A stretch of DNA of 64,000 nt, from positions 2,322,727 through 2,386,726 of the forward strand of contig NZ_FSRB01000002.1 in the NCBI RefSeq assembly GCF_900129635.1, given 5' to 3'. This stretch comes from Singulisphaera sp. GP187 (GTDB lineage: Bacteria; Planctomycetota; Planctomycetia; Isosphaerales; Isosphaeraceae). How positions within the stretch are numbered: the first letter of the stretch is position 1; each line of letters starts with the position of its first letter. Positions 45,330 through 54,172 of this stretch are shown here, piece after piece. The notes beneath the pieces were generated by a model. That model did no database searches, had not been told where the DNA came from, and saw nothing but the letters and a program-made list of their open reading frames with translations. The position numbers were made by a program, and so were the translations under genes.

Positions 45330-45376
45330 GAAAAGCCCCGTGACCCGCTCGAAAAGAGAGGGCCACGGGGCTTTTC
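45330..45376. terminator. Terminator hairpin, second copy
   Basis: The arms GAAAAGCCCCGTG and CACGGGGCTTTTC pair perfectly over 13 bp, with A and T runs at the outer ends, the form of a strong bidirectional terminator. Confidence 0.85.
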
Positions 45377-45558
45377 ACTGCGCGAGCCGAAGAGGCCAGA
45401 TCAGAACCTCACTCCATTAGTTGCCGTGTCGAACCAGGGGACATAAAGCTTTGCTGCCGTGATGAGGCGTCGTTTTCAAGGCCGGTGGGAAGGAGGTTGC
45501 TGCGGCGGCCTCATGTTTTCTGTCAAGTCGCATGACTCAATACGTTAATGCCGTGCGA

Positions 45559-48500
45559 TTAGCGAAGACGCGGGTTGCGCGGGGCGTTCGACCGGCCCGG
45601 CTTGACCAGATTGTTGAGCAGGTCGTTCGCTCCTCGTTTGAGGACCGATTTGCCCGCGTCTCTCAAACCGACTTGCATGCCCCTGCGGTCGATCGTCGGA
45701 TGCGACAGCGTGCCACCGATGGGTAGGCCGACTTTCAAGCCCTCCAGCAATTCCTTCGCCTCGGCACTATTGCCAAGCATCCCTTGGGTAATGGGAACCT
45801 TCGCCCGCATCGCAATCGTCTGGTCGAAGCCAACCGAGCCTTCGAACTCGAGCTTGGCGTCACGGCCGACCGGGATGGAGAGCCCGCGTTGGTTGACGCG
45901 ACCGTCCGCAATCGCCAGTTCGATCGGCTGGTCGAGACGGAGTCCCGTCGCCCCTTTTTGGCCGGTGAGCGTGATCAGCTCACCCGCGAACGGCCCCGGT
46001 GCGAAGTTCACATCCTGAAATTCGACGCGTCCGATCAGGGTCGAGTGGGTCGACTCGTCTCCATTGATCGGATAATCCGCCTTCGACACGCTGACTGACG
46101 CCTTGCCGTTCACCCTGGTCGCATCGTGGAGCATGGGCGCGACGTAGGCAAGCAAGCTGCGTGAAACCTCGTCGTTGATCTCCGCCCCTTTAATCTCCGA
46201 GCCCTGCGCGAGCCGGAACGTGACGGTCCCCGCCTTGTCGACGTCGAGCCTCGGTTTGAGGACGGTCGGCCCATTGTTGATCGTGGTCTCGATCGGGTCG
46301 ATTGTCCCCACCCCCCCGCTCCAATGCAGCACGACCGGAGTGGGCGCGACTTTGAGACCGAACGCAATCGCCTCGAAGCGGTCGAAGCCAAGCTCCGCTT
46401 CCAATTCCTCGAGGATACTTCCCGACCCCTCGGCCGTGAGTGGTCCCCGAAGCTTGAACGGACGCACGACGCCGCGCACCTTGGCTTTCGGCTCGATCGC
46501 CTCCGCCACCAGGGGATCGAGGACCACCCAGTTCGGGTCGAGGGTGCCGGCGAAGTCGGCAAACCGCCGATCGCCCTTCGTGTTGAGACTACCCTTGGCG
46601 TGAATGCTCGCGTGGCGGATCGCCATCGCCATGTTCACGACTTCGATCTGGTCGAAGCTGGGGGAACTCTGCGTATGCATCGCGAGCACCGCCGGCGCCA
46701 GGATGCGGCGAGGGCTTCCCGCGGCACCGGCCATGGAGAGGTCAGGCGATTGGAACGTCGTCGAGGCCGTGATCGCTCCTTCGGGCGTGATATTGATCCC
46801 AGACTTCAGCGACAGGGCGCCGGCCAGGTCCATCGCCGTCCCCCCCGACCACCAGGCATAACCCCGGTCGATCCGAGCGAGATCCCCGGTCAGGCTTCCC
46901 TCCACGTGGAGCGCTCCCCCCCGGTTGAGCCCGATGATTTTCAGGCCCTCCGCGGCGATCGCGATCGGTTCCGGTTTCAGCCCGTCGGGGAGTGACTGCA
47001 GTTCGAGCGTCCCGGTCGTCGGGTCGAAGCGGCCCTTTACGGCGAGTCGGACCGGGTCGAGGGCGGCGGTGGGAGCCTGGTTCTGGGGGAGCGGCACCAA
47101 AGCGAACTTGAGTTCGTCGATCTGGAACGCCCCGTCGGTCGTTGCGGTCGAAAGCCTGGTCGACGCGGTCAGATCGTCCGTTTTGAGTGCGAACTGGGCC
47201 ACGTTCCACGCCTGAGGAATGACGGATTCGGTCAGGGGGCCAGTGGCGCCGAGGTCGATCCGGAACGCATTCCGCGCGATCGGCTCGGCCGTCAAGCCCA
47301 CCACCCGAAGGGCGAGGAATTCAGCGGCCAACCGACTCGTATAGCGCTGTTTCTCCGGGCGTCGGAAGTCGAACGCGATCCGTCCCTTGCCGGCGAGATC
47401 GAGCTTTCCGAAATCGATCAGGTCACGAAGCTGGTTCTTGAGCCCTTCGAGATCGACGGTGGCCGAGACCTTAACGCCGCTTTCGAGGTCGCCGGATCCG
47501 GCTGCATCAAGAAATGCCGTTTTGACGGTGAATTGTTCCACCTTGAGGTTGTCAGGGCGTTGGAGGATGTGCGCCGAGAGGCTTGCCGGATCGCGGATGG
47601 CGATCAGGCGGCCTTTGTCGTGCGCCTCCAAGTCGGAGACTCGGGCTTCGGCGACCAGTTTGCGACCTGGCCCTTGGCCCGCCTCGGCGATCTCCAGGTC
47701 GAGCCGTGCGGAGCCCCTTTCGACAGTCAGGCCGTCGCGGACGTGCAAGACATGCGGAAGTTGCCGCGCCAGGGCGGCAAGATCGAGATGGCCGTTGATC
47801 TTTGTAGAAACCGATTGCGATGCGTTCGCCAGCTTGGCGGTCGCTTTGATCGAACCGAGAGGACAGACCAGGTCGAGCTTGCGGACGTCCCAAGCTCCAT
47901 CGGCCTCGGCGATTTCGTAGTTTCCGCGGAGCTGATCGAGTTGCAGGCGGTCGCCCAAAAGTGCCGCGCCCGTGGCCTCAAGAGCCAGCACCTCGCCACG
48001 GCCCGAGAAACTCCACTGATCGGCCTGCCGAACCGTTGAGTACGTCCCATCGAGCCGGCCCTTCATGGCCACGCCGCCCGAGTCGACATTCCAGGGCCAG
48101 CGCCGGGCGACGATCTTGGCCGTGAGCGCGGGAATGCCCGAGTTCGGAACGCGAGGATCGACCTCCCCGGTGATCTCAATCGTCGAATCGTCCTTCTCAG
48201 TGGGGTTCGCCAGCGCGATCCGCCAGGTCACGGGTCCCTTTACGGCGGGCATTTGGGCCGAAAAGTCGAATTGACGCGCGGTGATCGGCTCCGGAAGCTC
48301 GGGAGCCCGCACGCTGAGTGAGCCATTGACAAGCTTCACCGAAACCGAGTCCCAGGCTTGGCCTGGTTTCGCGGACTTCGGGGCCGGTTCCTTCGGGGCC
48401 GGTTTCGCGGGATCCCCCTTGAGGAGCGAGTCCAAGGCGTCGACCAGGTCGATTGAGCCGTCCGCCCGACGCTCAATGTCGATGGCGGCCCCGTCGAGGA

Positions 48501-48834
48501 CGAGCTGTCCCCCCACGAGGTTGCCCGTGGCCAGACTGGGCAAGGTTCGGCTGAGGCTCAGGTGCGGGATCTTGACCAGCGCCTTCCCCCGTTTGTCGCG
48601 GAGCACGACGCCGTACATCTCCTGGTTTCCAAACCAGGAGAACCGCAGGGAACCGATTTCGAGCCGGCTCGGCGCGAGTGTTTGGTTCGCTGTCTTGACC
48701 ACCATGACTCGGACGGGCGCGCTTGACGCCAGCCAAGTCAGACTGAGCAACGTCAGGGCTGGGATCAAAATCGCGGCAAGGAGAAACCTGCGGAGCCATT
48801 TTCGAGGCTTGCGAGGTGAATTGGTGAGCGACAT
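45559..48834 (-). CDS. AsmA-like membrane-anchored protein
   Basis: This 1091-residue protein has one N-terminal membrane helix (about 16-35, FLLAAILIPALTLLSLTWLA) and a very long, repetitive beta-rich body of the AsmA/DUF748/TamB kind. Blocks such as LRFSWFGNQEMYGVVLRDKRG, LVGGQLVLDGAAIDIERRADGSIDL, LDLAALARQLPHVL and VGLPIGGTLSHPTIDRRG are typical; the last is the standard AsmA C-terminal pattern. Recent work on these families points to bridge-like lipid transport between inner and outer membranes. The ATG at 48834 directly precedes the charged N-terminus; the frame is open to 48960 but without family features. It is a single-gene unit ended by the duplicated terminator region. Confidence 0.87.
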   Translation of the reverse strand: MSLTNSPRKPRKWLRRFLLAAILIPALTLLSLTWLASSAPVRVMVVKTANQTLAPSRLEIGSLRFSWFGNQEMYGVVLRDKRGKALVKIPHLSLSRTLPSLATGNLVGGQLVLDGAAIDIERRADGSIDLVDALDSLLKGDPAKPAPKEPAPKSAKPGQAWDSVSVKLVNGSLSVRAPELPEPITARQFDFSAQMPAVKGPVTWRIALANPTEKDDSTIEITGEVDPRVPNSGIPALTAKIVARRWPWNVDSGGVAMKGRLDGTYSTVRQADQWSFSGRGEVLALEATGAALLGDRLQLDQLRGNYEIAEADGAWDVRKLDLVCPLGSIKATAKLANASQSVSTKINGHLDLAALARQLPHVLHVRDGLTVERGSARLDLEIAEAGQGPGRKLVAEARVSDLEAHDKGRLIAIRDPASLSAHILQRPDNLKVEQFTVKTAFLDAAGSGDLESGVKVSATVDLEGLKNQLRDLIDFGKLDLAGKGRIAFDFRRPEKQRYTSRLAAEFLALRVVGLTAEPIARNAFRIDLGATGPLTESVIPQAWNVAQFALKTDDLTASTRLSTATTDGAFQIDELKFALVPLPQNQAPTAALDPVRLAVKGRFDPTTGTLELQSLPDGLKPEPIAIAAEGLKIIGLNRGGALHVEGSLTGDLARIDRGYAWWSGGTAMDLAGALSLKSGINITPEGAITASTTFQSPDLSMAGAAGSPRRILAPAVLAMHTQSSPSFDQIEVVNMAMAIRHASIHAKGSLNTKGDRRFADFAGTLDPNWVVLDPLVAEAIEPKAKVRGVVRPFKLRGPLTAEGSGSILEELEAELGFDRFEAIAFGLKVAPTPVVLHWSGGVGTIDPIETTINNGPTVLKPRLDVDKAGTVTFRLAQGSEIKGAEINDEVSRSLLAYVAPMLHDATRVNGKASVSVSKADYPINGDESTHSTLIGRVEFQDVNFAPGPFAGELITLTGQKGATGLRLDQPIELAIADGRVNQRGLSIPVGRDAKLEFEGSVGFDQTIAMRAKVPITQGMLGNSAEAKELLEGLKVGLPIGGTLSHPTIDRRGMQVGLRDAGKSVLKRGANDLLNNLVKPGRSNAPRNPRLR

Positions 48835-49254
48835 CAGTCCTTGACTCCCCCGGAACCCTCCGTAGTCCGGAATTGAACACGCATCTTTATGAAACTCCGG
48901 ATCGCCAAAAAGCTCAAGATCAACCCCGACTTGTCCACCGGCTCGACGCTTTCTTCCCAAAATTGAGGTAGGCTTGAACCAACGGAAATTCGGGCCGCAA
49001 CCCCAGATCCTCGGGGGGACATGCGGTAATTTCGGTGGTTTGCGAAAACCAGGGAGAGCAGGACCTTTAGAAGCGTACTTGTCTCAACGAGTAGAATGAA
49101 TGAAAATCAGGCGATCGGGTTTGATGGGCGAAGTTGCCGAGCGTTCGTGATCGAGAACCAGGTCGGGAAAGGATCGTGTCTGCGAGGCGCGATTGCGAGG
49201 GCGACCTTCGATCAGCTCTGAATCGTCACACCGGATTTCGGAGAGACACGGACC
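48835..49254. other. Divergent promoter region between the AsmA-like gene and msrB
   Basis: This 420-base space separates two divergent genes and should hold both promoters. I see no clear -10/-35 pair, repeat or RNA gene. Confidence 0.5.
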
Positions 49255-49848
49255 ATGAGTCGACGCATTATTTCCACGCTTGCCTTATTATCGTGCGCGG
49301 TGCTGACCGCAATGCCGAGCACAGCGCAGGAACCGGCCCACAAGCCAAAGAAGAAGGTCGTCAAGTCGGACGAAGAATGGGCCAAGATCCTGACGCGCAG
49401 TCAGTTTCTGGTTTGCCGGCTGAAAGTGACCGAGCAGCCGTTCTCGGGTCGGTTGCTCAACAACCATGCCAAGGGAACGTATGATTGCGTGGCCTGTGGT
49501 GCCGAGCTGTTCAGCTCACGAACCAAATTCAATTCGGGGACGGGTTGGCCAAGCTTTTGGCGGCCGAATGAAGTGGACAGCGTTGTCACCGAGATTGACA
49601 CCAGTGAGGGAACCCCTCGAATCGAGGTCCTCTGCGAGAGCTGTGGTTCGCACCTCGGTCATGTCTTCAATGACGGCCCCGCACCGACCGGCCTGCGCTA
49701 CTGCATCAACTCCGTTGCCTTGAAATTTGTTCCGGATCGCAAGCCGGCGAAGAACGCGAAGTCGAAGTCCGAAGCAGAAACCGAATCGGAACCCGAGTCC
49801 GAGGCGGCGAAGCCGCAAGCCGATTCAGGCTCATCGGCATCGAAGTAA
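49255..49848 (+). CDS. msrB: Exported peptide-methionine (R)-S-oxide reductase
   Basis: This 197-residue protein has a signal peptide (RIISTLALLSCAVLTAMPSTAQ) and a full MsrB domain (about 38-160). Two zinc CxxC pairs are visible (CVACG and CESCG). The substrate block FNSGTGWPSF, the conserved HLGHVFNDGPAPTGLRYCINS and the catalytic Cys in RYCINS follow. The enzyme reduces methionine-R-sulfoxide, here probably in the periplasm. The last 35 residues are an acidic and Ser-rich tail (SEAETESEPESEAAKPQ) unlike the usual compact end of the family. The ATG at 49255 has GGAGAG 9 bases upstream. Confidence 0.95.
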   Translation: MSRRIISTLALLSCAVLTAMPSTAQEPAHKPKKKVVKSDEEWAKILTRSQFLVCRLKVTEQPFSGRLLNNHAKGTYDCVACGAELFSSRTKFNSGTGWPSFWRPNEVDSVVTEIDTSEGTPRIEVLCESCGSHLGHVFNDGPAPTGLRYCINSVALKFVPDRKPAKNAKSKSEAETESEPESEAAKPQADSGSSASK

Positions 49849-49998
49849 GTCTGACAGCCAGGCGACTCGTCTCGTCGGGCGACGCCGACCGTCCGATTTC
49901 CCCCCCGCCCCCCACTCCCTCCCCCTCGTGCTCTCGCGCTTCCACACGCGGCCTTCAACCCCTTCTGTGAGGGAGAGGCTGATTCGGGTCTCGTCCCT

Positions 49999-51387
49999 TT
50001 AGGGATGGAGGTCGTACTCACGAATTTTGTCGAACAGTTGGCGACGTGAGATTCCGAGACGCCCGGCCGCCTTGGTGCGATTGCCTTCGCAGGCGAGCAG
50101 GGCGCGTTGAATCGCGCGACGCTCGACTTCGGCGAGCAGGGCCCGCAACGGTAAGGACTCTTCCGTCTCGGAAGTCTCGACTGCCAAGCTCGTTCCAGGC
50201 TCGTCAACTTCGAGGTGCTCCGGGAGAATCGGGCGACCCCGCGCGGCGATCGCCGCTCGGGCCAGGTAGTTCTCCAGTTGCCGGACGTTGCCGGGCCAAG
50301 GGTTCGCGCGGATCTTCTCCGAGGCTTTGGGAGTCAAGCTGAGGCTGACCCAACCATACTTTCGTTCGAGCTGCCGCAAGATATGCTCAGCCAGCGGGGT
50401 GATGTCCTCAGGGCGCTCCCGCAAGGGGGGGATGGCGATCCGGATCACGTTCAAACGATAGAATAAGTCTTCACGAAATCGTCCTGCCGCCACGTCTTTG
50501 GGAAGGTCGCGGTGAGTTGCCGAGACGACTCGGGCGTCCGTCTTGAGGGTCTCCGTGCCTCCCACGCGTTCGAATTCGCGACGCTGGAGCACTCGAAGCA
50601 ATTTGGCCTGAGCGGCCTGGGGAAGCTCGCCCACTTCGTCGAGGAAGATCGTTCCTCCCGCCGCACGCTCGAATCGGCCGGGACGCTGGCGATCGGCCCC
50701 GGTGAAGGCGCCTCGTTCATGGCCGAAGAGCTCGCTTTCGATGAGGCCGTCGGGCAAGGCCCCGCAATTGACCCGGACGAACGGACCCTCGCCACGACGC
50801 GAGTGGGTATGCAGGGCCGAGGCGACCAGCTCCTTGCCGGTGCCGCTCTCACCCACGATCAGCACCGGTTCATCGGTCGCCGCGGCGCGTCCGATCGCCT
50901 TGTAGACGTCGCGCATCGGTGGACTCTGTCCGACCATTTGCGGTTCGTCGTCGGGGCCTTCGCCGGTTTCGTCGACGTCGACTTCCGCGCGCAGGGAACG
51001 AACCTCGGCGGCCAGTGACCGCTGATGGAGCGCTCGCTTCAAGATCAGAAGGACCTCGTCGAGGTCGAACGGTTTGGAGAGATAGTCGTAGGCACCCTGG
51101 CGCATTGCCTCGATCGCCGCGGCCGATCCGCCAAAGGCGGTAACGACGATCACAGGGAGGTCGGAGAGGGCGGGACCGAGTTCGCGGAGCACGTCGAGGC
51201 CATCCCGGCCGGGCATTTTGAGGTCAAGGAGCACGGCGGTTGGGGGCTCGTTTCGAATCGAGGCGAGCGCCTCGAGACCGTCGGCCGCCTCGGACGTGCG
51301 GTAGCCCTCGGACTGAAGGAGCCGGACGAGGTTGCGACGGATGGTTCGATCATCATCGGCCACCAAGATCAGCGCCGGTTCGCTCAT
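49999..51387 (-). CDS. NtrC-family sigma-54-dependent response regulator
   Basis: This 462-residue protein has a receiver domain (1-115; phospho-acceptor Asp55 in VLLDLKMPGRDG, Thr and Lys in VVTAFGG and YLSKPFD). An AAA+ domain (about 145-375) follows with Walker A GESGTGKE, the sigma-54 contact loop ERGAFTGA, FLDEVGELP as Walker B, and the arginine-rich FREDLFYRLNV. A Fis-type helix-turn-helix (about 420-460; NRTKAAGRLGISRRQLFDKI) ends it. It should activate sigma-54 promoters when phosphorylated by the kinase gene just upstream. The ATG at 51387 has GGAG 9-12 bases upstream; an ATG at 51402 overlaps the kinase stop and is possible. Confidence 0.95.
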   Translation of the reverse strand: MSEPALILVADDDRTIRRNLVRLLQSEGYRTSEAADGLEALASIRNEPPTAVLLDLKMPGRDGLDVLRELGPALSDLPVIVVTAFGGSAAAIEAMRQGAYDYLSKPFDLDEVLLILKRALHQRSLAAEVRSLRAEVDVDETGEGPDDEPQMVGQSPPMRDVYKAIGRAAATDEPVLIVGESGTGKELVASALHTHSRRGEGPFVRVNCGALPDGLIESELFGHERGAFTGADRQRPGRFERAAGGTIFLDEVGELPQAAQAKLLRVLQRREFERVGGTETLKTDARVVSATHRDLPKDVAAGRFREDLFYRLNVIRIAIPPLRERPEDITPLAEHILRQLERKYGWVSLSLTPKASEKIRANPWPGNVRQLENYLARAAIAARGRPILPEHLEVDEPGTSLAVETSETEESLPLRALLAEVERRAIQRALLACEGNRTKAAGRLGISRRQLFDKIREYDLHP

Positions 51388-51391
51388 CGGA

Positions 51392-52828
51392 TCAGTCTCC
51401 ATGGCCGTTCTCTCTGAGAATTGGCAGCGTCAAACAGAAAAGAGCGCCCCGTTCCGGGTGGCCGACTTCGAATCGAAGGTCGCCGCGGTGCGCCAGGACG
51501 ATCTCGCGTGCGATCGCGAGCCCCAGGCCGGTTCCGCCCGCCTTGGTGGTATAAAAAGGCTCGAACAAGTGAGCGAACACTTCGGGGGAAAGACCTGGGC
51601 CCGTATCGCCGACTCGCGCTTCGACGATCCCCGCGATGACGTCGGACCGGGTCGAGAGCCGAAGCGTCCCGCCGGTGGGCATGGCCTGAAGCGCGTTGGT
51701 CGAGAGGTTGCGGAAAACCTGCATGATCGCTGGGGGAGCCATCAGGATCGGTGGGAGCCCGGGGTCGAGGTCGAGCTCGACCGTCACCCCTTGCGCCTCG
51801 GCGCTGGCGGCGGACAACCGGGCCACCTCCGTGACGACTTCGTTGAGGTCGCTGGGCATCAAGTCCTGGGCATCGGCCCTGGAGAATTGAAGCAAGCGAG
51901 CCACAATCCCTTCGAGGCGATCCACCTCATCAACGAGCCCCTCGAATGACTCGGCGTCAGGCCCGATTCCGCGCTGCCAGAGCTGGACGGTCGAGCGGAT
52001 CCCCGCCAGCGGATTGCGGACCTCATGCGCGACCCCTGCGAGCAGCTTGCCGAGCGCGGCCAGACGTTCCGAACGCCGGAGCTCCGTCTGCAGTTGCTCG
52101 CGTTCGGCCGCTTGGCGCCGAACGGTCCTCGCGAGTCCCGCCATCAGGACCAGTGACAGCGTGATCCCGCCAAGCGCCAGACCGGCCGCAAGCTGATAAC
52201 CCCGGAGTGACCGGTTCAGAAACAAGGGATCTTCGAGCCGGATCATCGTCCAGGTTGCGGCGACGACCTGACCGCGCACGTCGACGGGGGCGGTTCGGAT
52301 CGCGACCAGGCTCGGCTGGCTGACTTCGACCACGAACAGGCTCTGTTTCTTCCGGATGGCGGCGTCGATCTGGATCTCGATGAGCTCGGCCTCGGATCGC
52401 GGCGGTCCGGGACGTCGGCCGTGCGGCACCACCTCGTACTGTGGGGGCGGGGGCGGGGGCGGGGGTGGAGCGCTCGGAAACGCCGCGCCGAGGAATCGGT
52501 TGAAGTCGCGGACGTAGTAACCGCCTTCGACGCCGTCGAACGGGGCCAACGCCTCGGCGGCCTGAACCGAGAGATCGCGATCGAGCTCGTCCCAATCGGC
52601 TGGGTCGAGGTAGTCGGGCCAGCGTGGCGCTCGCACGAGGACTGAGGTGCCGCGTTTCGCCAGCTCCTCTCCGGCACGGTCGAGCACCCCTTTGGCGGAG
52701 CCGCGGCGCCGCTCGCGATCGATGACCGACGTGGACGTCACCCAGAGCGAGGTCAAGGCGGCCACAAAGAACGCGACGACCACGCCGATCTGCCACTTGA
52801 GCGGGATCCGTAATCTCTGATGCGTCAT
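51392..52828 (-). CDS. Membrane sensor histidine kinase with a proline-rich sensor loop
   Basis: This 478-residue protein has two membrane helices (about 15-37, GVVVAFFVAALTSLWVTS; and about 215-240, GYQLAAGLALGGITLSLVLMAG) that bracket an outer domain of about 175 residues. That domain contains a poly-Pro run of nine (SAPPPPPPPPPQYE). The cytoplasmic part has the dimerisation/phospho-acceptor box LLAGVAHEVRNPLAGI and the ATPase boxes NLSTNALQAMPTGG, VGDTGPGL, FEPFYTTKAGGTGLGLAI. It is encoded just before the NtrC-type regulator, with 4 bases between. The ATG at 52828 follows an AGGCGAGG site. It faces a divergent gene for another proline-rich exported protein, a likely target or partner. Confidence 0.93.
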   Translation of the reverse strand: MTHQRLRIPLKWQIGVVVAFFVAALTSLWVTSTSVIDRERRRGSAKGVLDRAGEELAKRGTSVLVRAPRWPDYLDPADWDELDRDLSVQAAEALAPFDGVEGGYYVRDFNRFLGAAFPSAPPPPPPPPPQYEVVPHGRRPGPPRSEAELIEIQIDAAIRKKQSLFVVEVSQPSLVAIRTAPVDVRGQVVAATWTMIRLEDPLFLNRSLRGYQLAAGLALGGITLSLVLMAGLARTVRRQAAEREQLQTELRRSERLAALGKLLAGVAHEVRNPLAGIRSTVQLWQRGIGPDAESFEGLVDEVDRLEGIVARLLQFSRADAQDLMPSDLNEVVTEVARLSAASAEAQGVTVELDLDPGLPPILMAPPAIMQVFRNLSTNALQAMPTGGTLRLSTRSDVIAGIVEARVGDTGPGLSPEVFAHLFEPFYTTKAGGTGLGLAIAREIVLAHRGDLRFEVGHPERGALFCLTLPILRENGHGD

Positions 52829-53147
52829 GATCCTCGCCTGGTTCCAAGTGATCGAGTCGCCCCATTCCCAAACCACGAAGCAATCGTCGGGCCAAACGTC
52901 GACTTTGAAGGAATGCCGGTGATTCATGAGAATCAGCGTCGATCTTATCGTTTGAGCACCCGTTCTTGGGCGGATTTCCCCCTCCGGAGCGGGGGGTTCC
53001 TGCCCATGACCGGCATCTTGCCCACCAAAAACCAAGGAAATCCCGGCTTTTTGGCTTTGGCATCAGTCGTGCTTTGAGGCTCCACAGACGCAGCGATTGT
53101 TGCTGTCGTGGAGAACGGATCAGGCTGGAGCCAAGGAGAAACAAGCC

Positions 53148-54032
53148 GTGATCAAGATCCTGACGATGGGTGCCAGCAGTTTGATTGGTATGGCGCTGCT
53201 TGCCGCGCAGCCTCCTCCGGACGAGGAGCGAGGCGGTCCCCCTCCTCCTCCCCCTCCCCCGCCTCCTCAAAAGAAAGCGGATGAGCCACCGGGTGGCGAG
53301 CTCAGACGGGCTTACGAGCTGCTCCGGCGGCTTCGGGCTGACGGCCGATCCTCGGGTCGACCCGAGGAACGTCTCAAGGACTGGACCGAGCGAGCCTCGA
53401 AGCTCTATCGCGATGGAGTCAAGGCCCAGAAGGAGGGTGACGAGCGGCGTGCCCATGAATACGGCGTTGCGGCTCATGATCTGGCCCGCGCTGTGGAGCA
53501 CTCGAAGAACGCCTCGGTGTACGAAGAACGCGACAACGACCTACCACCCCCCCCCGAAGGGGGCCCCGGAGGCGACAACGATCGGGTGCGGGTTGACCTC
53601 TGGCATGCTCACGACCGGGTACGCGGCGGCCTCGACGCCCCCAAGGAAGAGACCGACAAGTTCTACATCGACGCGGCGCGTGACCTCTACAATGCCGCCC
53701 GCCGCGATGCCGAGGCCGGCCGTCTGGAACGAGCCGGCGAACTCGCCAAAGCGGCCACCGCGATCACCCACGTTTCCGAGCATCTCGCCCATGCGCTTCA
53801 CGACGGCCCGCCCCCTCCCCGCGATGGCGATCGTCCGAAAGCGAAGGGCGAAGACTTTGAGCCGAAGCGGCGACCCCGCGATGGCGATCGCCCCAAGGCA
53901 AAACGCAAAGGCGCTGAGCCGAAACGCAAAGAGTACGAGGCCAAAACCAAAGAGTTCGGACCGAATGGCTCGCCCCGCGATGGCGATCGCCCGCGCGACG
54001 AGCGTCGTGAAGGACTGCCGCCTCCGCTGTAG
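53148..54032 (+). CDS. Exported proline-rich helical repeat protein
   Basis: This 294-residue protein starts at a GTG (53148) with AAGGAG 9 bases upstream, and has a short signal peptide (ILTMGASSLIGMALLAAQ). A run of about ten prolines follows (GGPPPPPPPPPPQKK). Two charged helical parts come next (ELRRAYELLRRLRADG and ERASKLYRDGVKAQKEGDERR; then WHAHDRVRGGLDAPKEETDKFYIDAARDL), as in periplasmic metal-binding or CpxP-like helices. The last 70 residues have three copies of PRDGDRP separated by Lys/Glu-rich spacers. No family is certain. It is divergent from a histidine kinase whose sensor domain is also Pro-rich, which suggests a shared envelope-stress function. Confidence 0.7.
   Translation: MIKILTMGASSLIGMALLAAQPPPDEERGGPPPPPPPPPPQKKADEPPGGELRRAYELLRRLRADGRSSGRPEERLKDWTERASKLYRDGVKAQKEGDERRAHEYGVAAHDLARAVEHSKNASVYEERDNDLPPPPEGGPGGDNDRVRVDLWHAHDRVRGGLDAPKEETDKFYIDAARDLYNAARRDAEAGRLERAGELAKAATAITHVSEHLAHALHDGPPPPRDGDRPKAKGEDFEPKRRPRDGDRPKAKRKGAEPKRKEYEAKTKEFGPNGSPRDGDRPRDERREGLPPPL
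53817..53989 (+). repeat. Three direct repeats CCCCGCGATGGCGATCG
   Basis: The 17-base word occurs at 53817-53833, 53874-53890 and 53973-53989, spaced 57 and 99 bases (19 and 33 codons) apart. It encodes the PRDGDR units at the end of the proline-rich protein. The conservation at the DNA level points to recent internal duplication. Confidence 0.75.
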
Positions 54033-54172
54033 TCGGTAGTCTGGCGTCAGAATGAATCTGCCTCAGGGGCGGGGCACCTCGGTGTCCCACCCCACCCCCC
54101 TTGCGTTCCCAGGCAAAAGCTCGGGAATTCTTAGTCCGGTCGACGAGCCTGTACCAACGGAACCAGGTGGGT

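Larger units (their letters stand above)
45209..45446. repeat. 119-bp tandem duplication carrying a terminator in each copy
   Basis: Unit 1 (45209-45327) and unit 2 (45328-45446) match over their full length with about ten differences. Each starts with CGGAAAAGCCCCGTG and ends near GGGACATAA. Each carries a strong hairpin near its start. The differences between copies show the duplication is not fresh. It lies between convergent genes, where two stops in a row would block read-through from both sides. Confidence 0.85.
44996..45558. other. Space between convergent genes holding a duplicated terminator
   Basis: This 563-base stretch lies between the convergent GT39-type and AsmA-like genes. 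Its centre is a 119-bp tandem duplication (45209-45446), described separately. The parts on either side carry no gene. Confidence 0.7.

Noticed and set aside
45209..45446. CRISPR array or insertion-sequence ends
   Set aside because: Only two adjacent copies of a 119-bp unit with no spacers, no terminal inverted repeats and no transposase; a duplicated terminator explains it.
45532..45726. Plus-strand frame beyond the duplicated terminator
   Set aside because: It is the reverse shadow of the AsmA-like C-terminus.
53185..54039. 284-codon plus-strand frame inside the proline-rich gene
   Set aside because: It is an offset frame with Arg/Thr-rich noise; the frame from 53148 has a signal peptide, heptads and meaningful repeats.
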